From Chondrilla cf. caribensis (taxonomy: Eukaryota > Porifera > Demospongiae > Chondrillida > Chondrillidae), in NCBI GenBank assembly GCA_964020155.1, contig OZ026547.1, forward strand, positions 519,433 through 544,432: a DNA stretch of 25,000 bases, in the 5' to 3' direction. Of this stretch, positions 22,726-25,000 are shown in pieces. A program made the position numbers and the translations under genes. A model generated the notes under the pieces. It made no database searches and had not been told where the DNA came from. It was given only the letters and a program-made list of their open reading frames with translations. Position 1 is the first letter of the stretch, and each line of letters opens with the position of its first letter.

Positions 22726-23337
22726 GTTCCAAGTATACTCCTCCTCCGCTGCCCACCACAAAACCACCACCCTCTCCCCGCCCACCACAAAACCACCACC
22801 TTCTCCCCCACCTACCACAAAACCACCACCTTCTCCCCCGCCCACCACAAAACCACCACCTTCTCCCCCACCTACCACAAACCACCACCTTCTCCCCCAC
22901 CTACCACAAACCGCCACCTTCTCCCCCACCTACCACAAACCGCCACCTTCTCCCCCACCTACCACAAACCGCCACCTTCTCCCCCACCTACCACAAACCG
23001 CCACCTTCTCCCCCACCTACCACAAACCGCCACCTTCTCCCCCACCTACCACAAAACCACCACCTTCTTCCCCACCTATCACAAAACCACCACCTTCTCC
23101 CCCACCTACAACAAAACAGCCCCAACCTCCTCCGCCCAACACAAGACCACCATCTACTTGACCTCCAGCCACCCGCCCACCAACTACTCCACCTCCGGCC
23201 ACCCGCCCACCAGCTACTCGACCTCTGGCCACCCGCCCACCACACTATTGCTATTGCTGGGTTCCAGAGTACAGGAACTACAAGTACATCGTTGCTGATC
23301 AGTGCCGCACTGGGTGTTATGGGGGGGGGGCTACTAA
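22726..23337 (+). pseudogene. Broken copy of the collagen-like gene's last exon
   Basis: Homology to the collagen exon 3 begins at about 22726 (GGTTCCAAGTAT versus 9560, GGTCCCAAGTAT). It runs to the former stop at 23335-23337. The Pro/Thr linker has expanded into a 29/30-bp repeat (CCACCTTCTCCCCCACCTAC) at 22741-23110. Many units are 29 bases and so shift the frame. A TGA at 23159-23161 interrupts the frame that encodes the CYCWVPEY end, where the intact gene has CGA (Arg). One base is lost in the final Gly run (ten Gs at 23321-23330), so the original stop is out of frame. No anchor or Gly-X-Y exons precede it. A CACAG just before the homology could act as an acceptor, but there is no evidence that it does. 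Confidence 0.85.
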
Positions 23338-23399
23338 CAGGATGATTCAACTTGCGGGACAATTCAGTAATGAAGTAATTAATATGGTGAACTAACAAT

Positions 23400-24092
23400 A
23401 TTATACTTATACATAGGTATTACAGTTTGACCTGACTATAATGGTCACCTTGAGATCTGTAACTCAGTAACTATAGCAGTTGGGTTGGGGTATGAAAAGT
23501 GGTTGTTACAGAGAGGTGACCTGTATATGCAGGTTGGATTGTACACTATAGACCCTTTGGACTTGGTAACCTGGCTGTTATAGAGAGTGGTGGTCTGCCA
23601 TACAGTGAAGCATATAATATACGTGTTTGTACATCTAATAAACCATATAATATACATGTTTGTACAGAGGACTTGTAGTATGTGATGTGCCAGCAATATA
23701 CACTGATATGATATGATTGACTAGATGTACAAACACAGATATTATAAAGTATACTAGATGTACAAACACGGATATTATATGGTTTACTAGATGTACAAAC
23801 ACAGATATTATCTGGTGTACTAGATGTACAAACACGGATATTATATGGTTTACTAGGTGTACAAACACAGATAATATATGGTTTACTAGGTGTACAAACA
23901 CAGATATTATCTGGTATACTAGATGTACAAACAGAAAAGCTATGCACCAATTGTACAGGCATGATGTGCCAGTCATACAAACACGACATACCAGTCGTAA
24001 AGATACAATATATCAGTTGCACAGACACGATATATCAGTTGTACAGACACCATGTACCAGTTGTACAGACATGATGTATTAGTTGTACAGAC
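23400..24092. repeat. Duplicated minisatellite block (76-, 33- and 22-bp families)
   Basis: The order of repeat families matches 10140-12040. Copies related to the 76-bp unit lie at about 23420-23610. The 33-bp array at 23723-23931 has about six copies, with GGTTTACT and GGTGTACT variants. The 22-bp GTAC-rich array lies at about 23955-24092. The left-hand lead-in (GTGATGTGCCAGCAATATAC) is shared with 11231. All arrays are much shorter than in the first copy. Confidence 0.88.
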
Positions 24093-24098
24093 GCTCAC

Positions 24099-24935
24099 TT
24101 TTGTACAGGTGTCTTCCCAGCAAACACATAGTCATGGCTGTGTTGTGCGGGACAAAATACACGCTAGTTCCCACGGAAATTCCAAGAGCATCAAGGTCCG
24201 AATCCTTGCTCTTTCGGACAGAGTAGAATGAAAGCTTCCCTGGGCCAAAAACTTCAAAAATCTACCAGGGGACAAAAATTAATTACTATTGGATATGTTA
24301 TAATTTATAATAAGACATACAGTATATACAGTACATACAATACATACAGTACATACAGTACACACAGTACACACAGCACACACAGGTCACACATCACAAC
24401 ACAACCTTTCCAATCGGCTGTTTCTTCTCATTCCACAGAAGGGTGTCTGTGTCTAAGGCTTCCGAGCGAAATTTCCCGCTATATGGTATCATGGGGGTGT
24501 GGATCAAATATGGGTAATGGCTGAGTCCCCTCCTCTTAGTCTTGATTATGATAAAAGAGTCACATTCTACCACCTTCAACTGTACATATAAAGTATTCAC
24601 ATTATGTGAGTGTATTTATTCGCTTTCTTTTCCAAAGACTCACATTCTACCACTCTCTTCCTCGAGCTCTCCATCACTGCCATCGGGGAGAAGATCCTCT
24701 GTTGAAGCAATGTCTTCTGACGAGGAAGTAGAAGAATCGGAAGTGCTGGAATAGTTGACTAACTGAAGATTTGGCTGCTGGGAGGGATCTCTACCAATTG
24801 GATTGGTTGAGGACGGATAGAGGGGCTTTGGATGTGAAGTGTAGGGATGTCCCAATGAAGTATGTGGTAAAAGGGGATTACCCGTTACCGTCTGAACCGG
24901 ATAAGGTCCACTGGACAGGGTTGTTGTCGGTTTGT
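24099..24935 (-). pseudogene. Broken partial copy of NAF1 (exons 5, 4 and 2; exon 3 missing)
   Basis: Minus-strand matches: exon 2 at 24935-24644, exon 4 at 24466-24406 and exon 5 at 24261-24099. Exon 5 is 163 bases against 167 because CTAG is lost (GCTAGTCATGG became GTCATGG), which shifts the frame. In exon 4 the first 22 bases and the acceptor are gone. The sequence jumps to the counterpart of about 13333, deleting exon 3 and about 760 bases. Exon 2 stays open (9 bases shorter, in frame), and its splice sites survive. By hand I count about 20 mismatches in 290 aligned bases of the exon 2 region. The copy continues past the window edge, so exon 1 may lie outside. Confidence 0.87.
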
Positions 24936-25000
24936 CTGCAGTTTATATTAGATCAGCAAATAGGAACATCAAAACTTAAAATAGCAAGTGCAAACATACA

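Noticed and set aside
22710..23345. A 211-codon plus-strand frame covering the duplicated collagen end.
   Set aside because: It runs in a frame different from the ancestral CYCW tail. It exists because the 29-base repeat units keep several frames open.

Overview
The window looks like animal nuclear DNA, most likely a sponge or another early-branching metazoan (inference). It holds multi-exon genes with short GT-AG introns, a small collagen, a tyrosine-kinase-like (TKL) kinase, dense (CA)n/(TG)n microsatellites and many minisatellites. There are no bacterial operon signals. All exon models were built by hand from splice motifs and codon phase, and none was compared with transcripts or databases.

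Layout, left to right. Positions 1-589 hold the last two exons of an unrecognised plus-strand gene. Positions 980-1954 (minus) hold an intronless 2-oxoglutarate/Fe(II) oxygenase. Positions 2527-14714 (minus) hold a nine-exon NAF1 gene (H/ACA snoRNP assembly factor, 560 codons); every exon junction keeps codon phase. Its 7.4-kb fifth intron (4629-12044) contains a complete three-exon, plus-strand, membrane-anchored collagen-like gene (8439-9784) with its own TATA box. It also holds several minisatellites and a probable MITE.

Positions 15156-21464 (minus) hold an eight-exon gene of 799 codons. It encodes an N-terminal protein kinase, a roughly 360-residue coiled coil and a C-terminal Cys2-His2 motif. 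Its introns carry a 1.55-kb array of about 31-bp units and a 19-bp array. Positions 22260-22451 (minus) look like a terminal exon of an unknown gene.

From about 22726 to the window end there is a decayed second copy of 9.56-13.9 kb: the last collagen exon, the intronic minisatellites in the same order, and NAF1 exons 5, 4 and 2. It carries a nonsense codon and frameshifts in the collagen part, a 4-bp deletion in NAF1 exon 5 and a deletion removing exon 3. It is therefore a segmental duplication that has become a pseudogene pair.

The genes do not form an obvious pathway. The main points of interest are the nested opposite-strand arrangement, the duplicated and broken copy, the kinase/coiled-coil/zinc-finger architecture, and microsatellites that begin exactly at splice donors.
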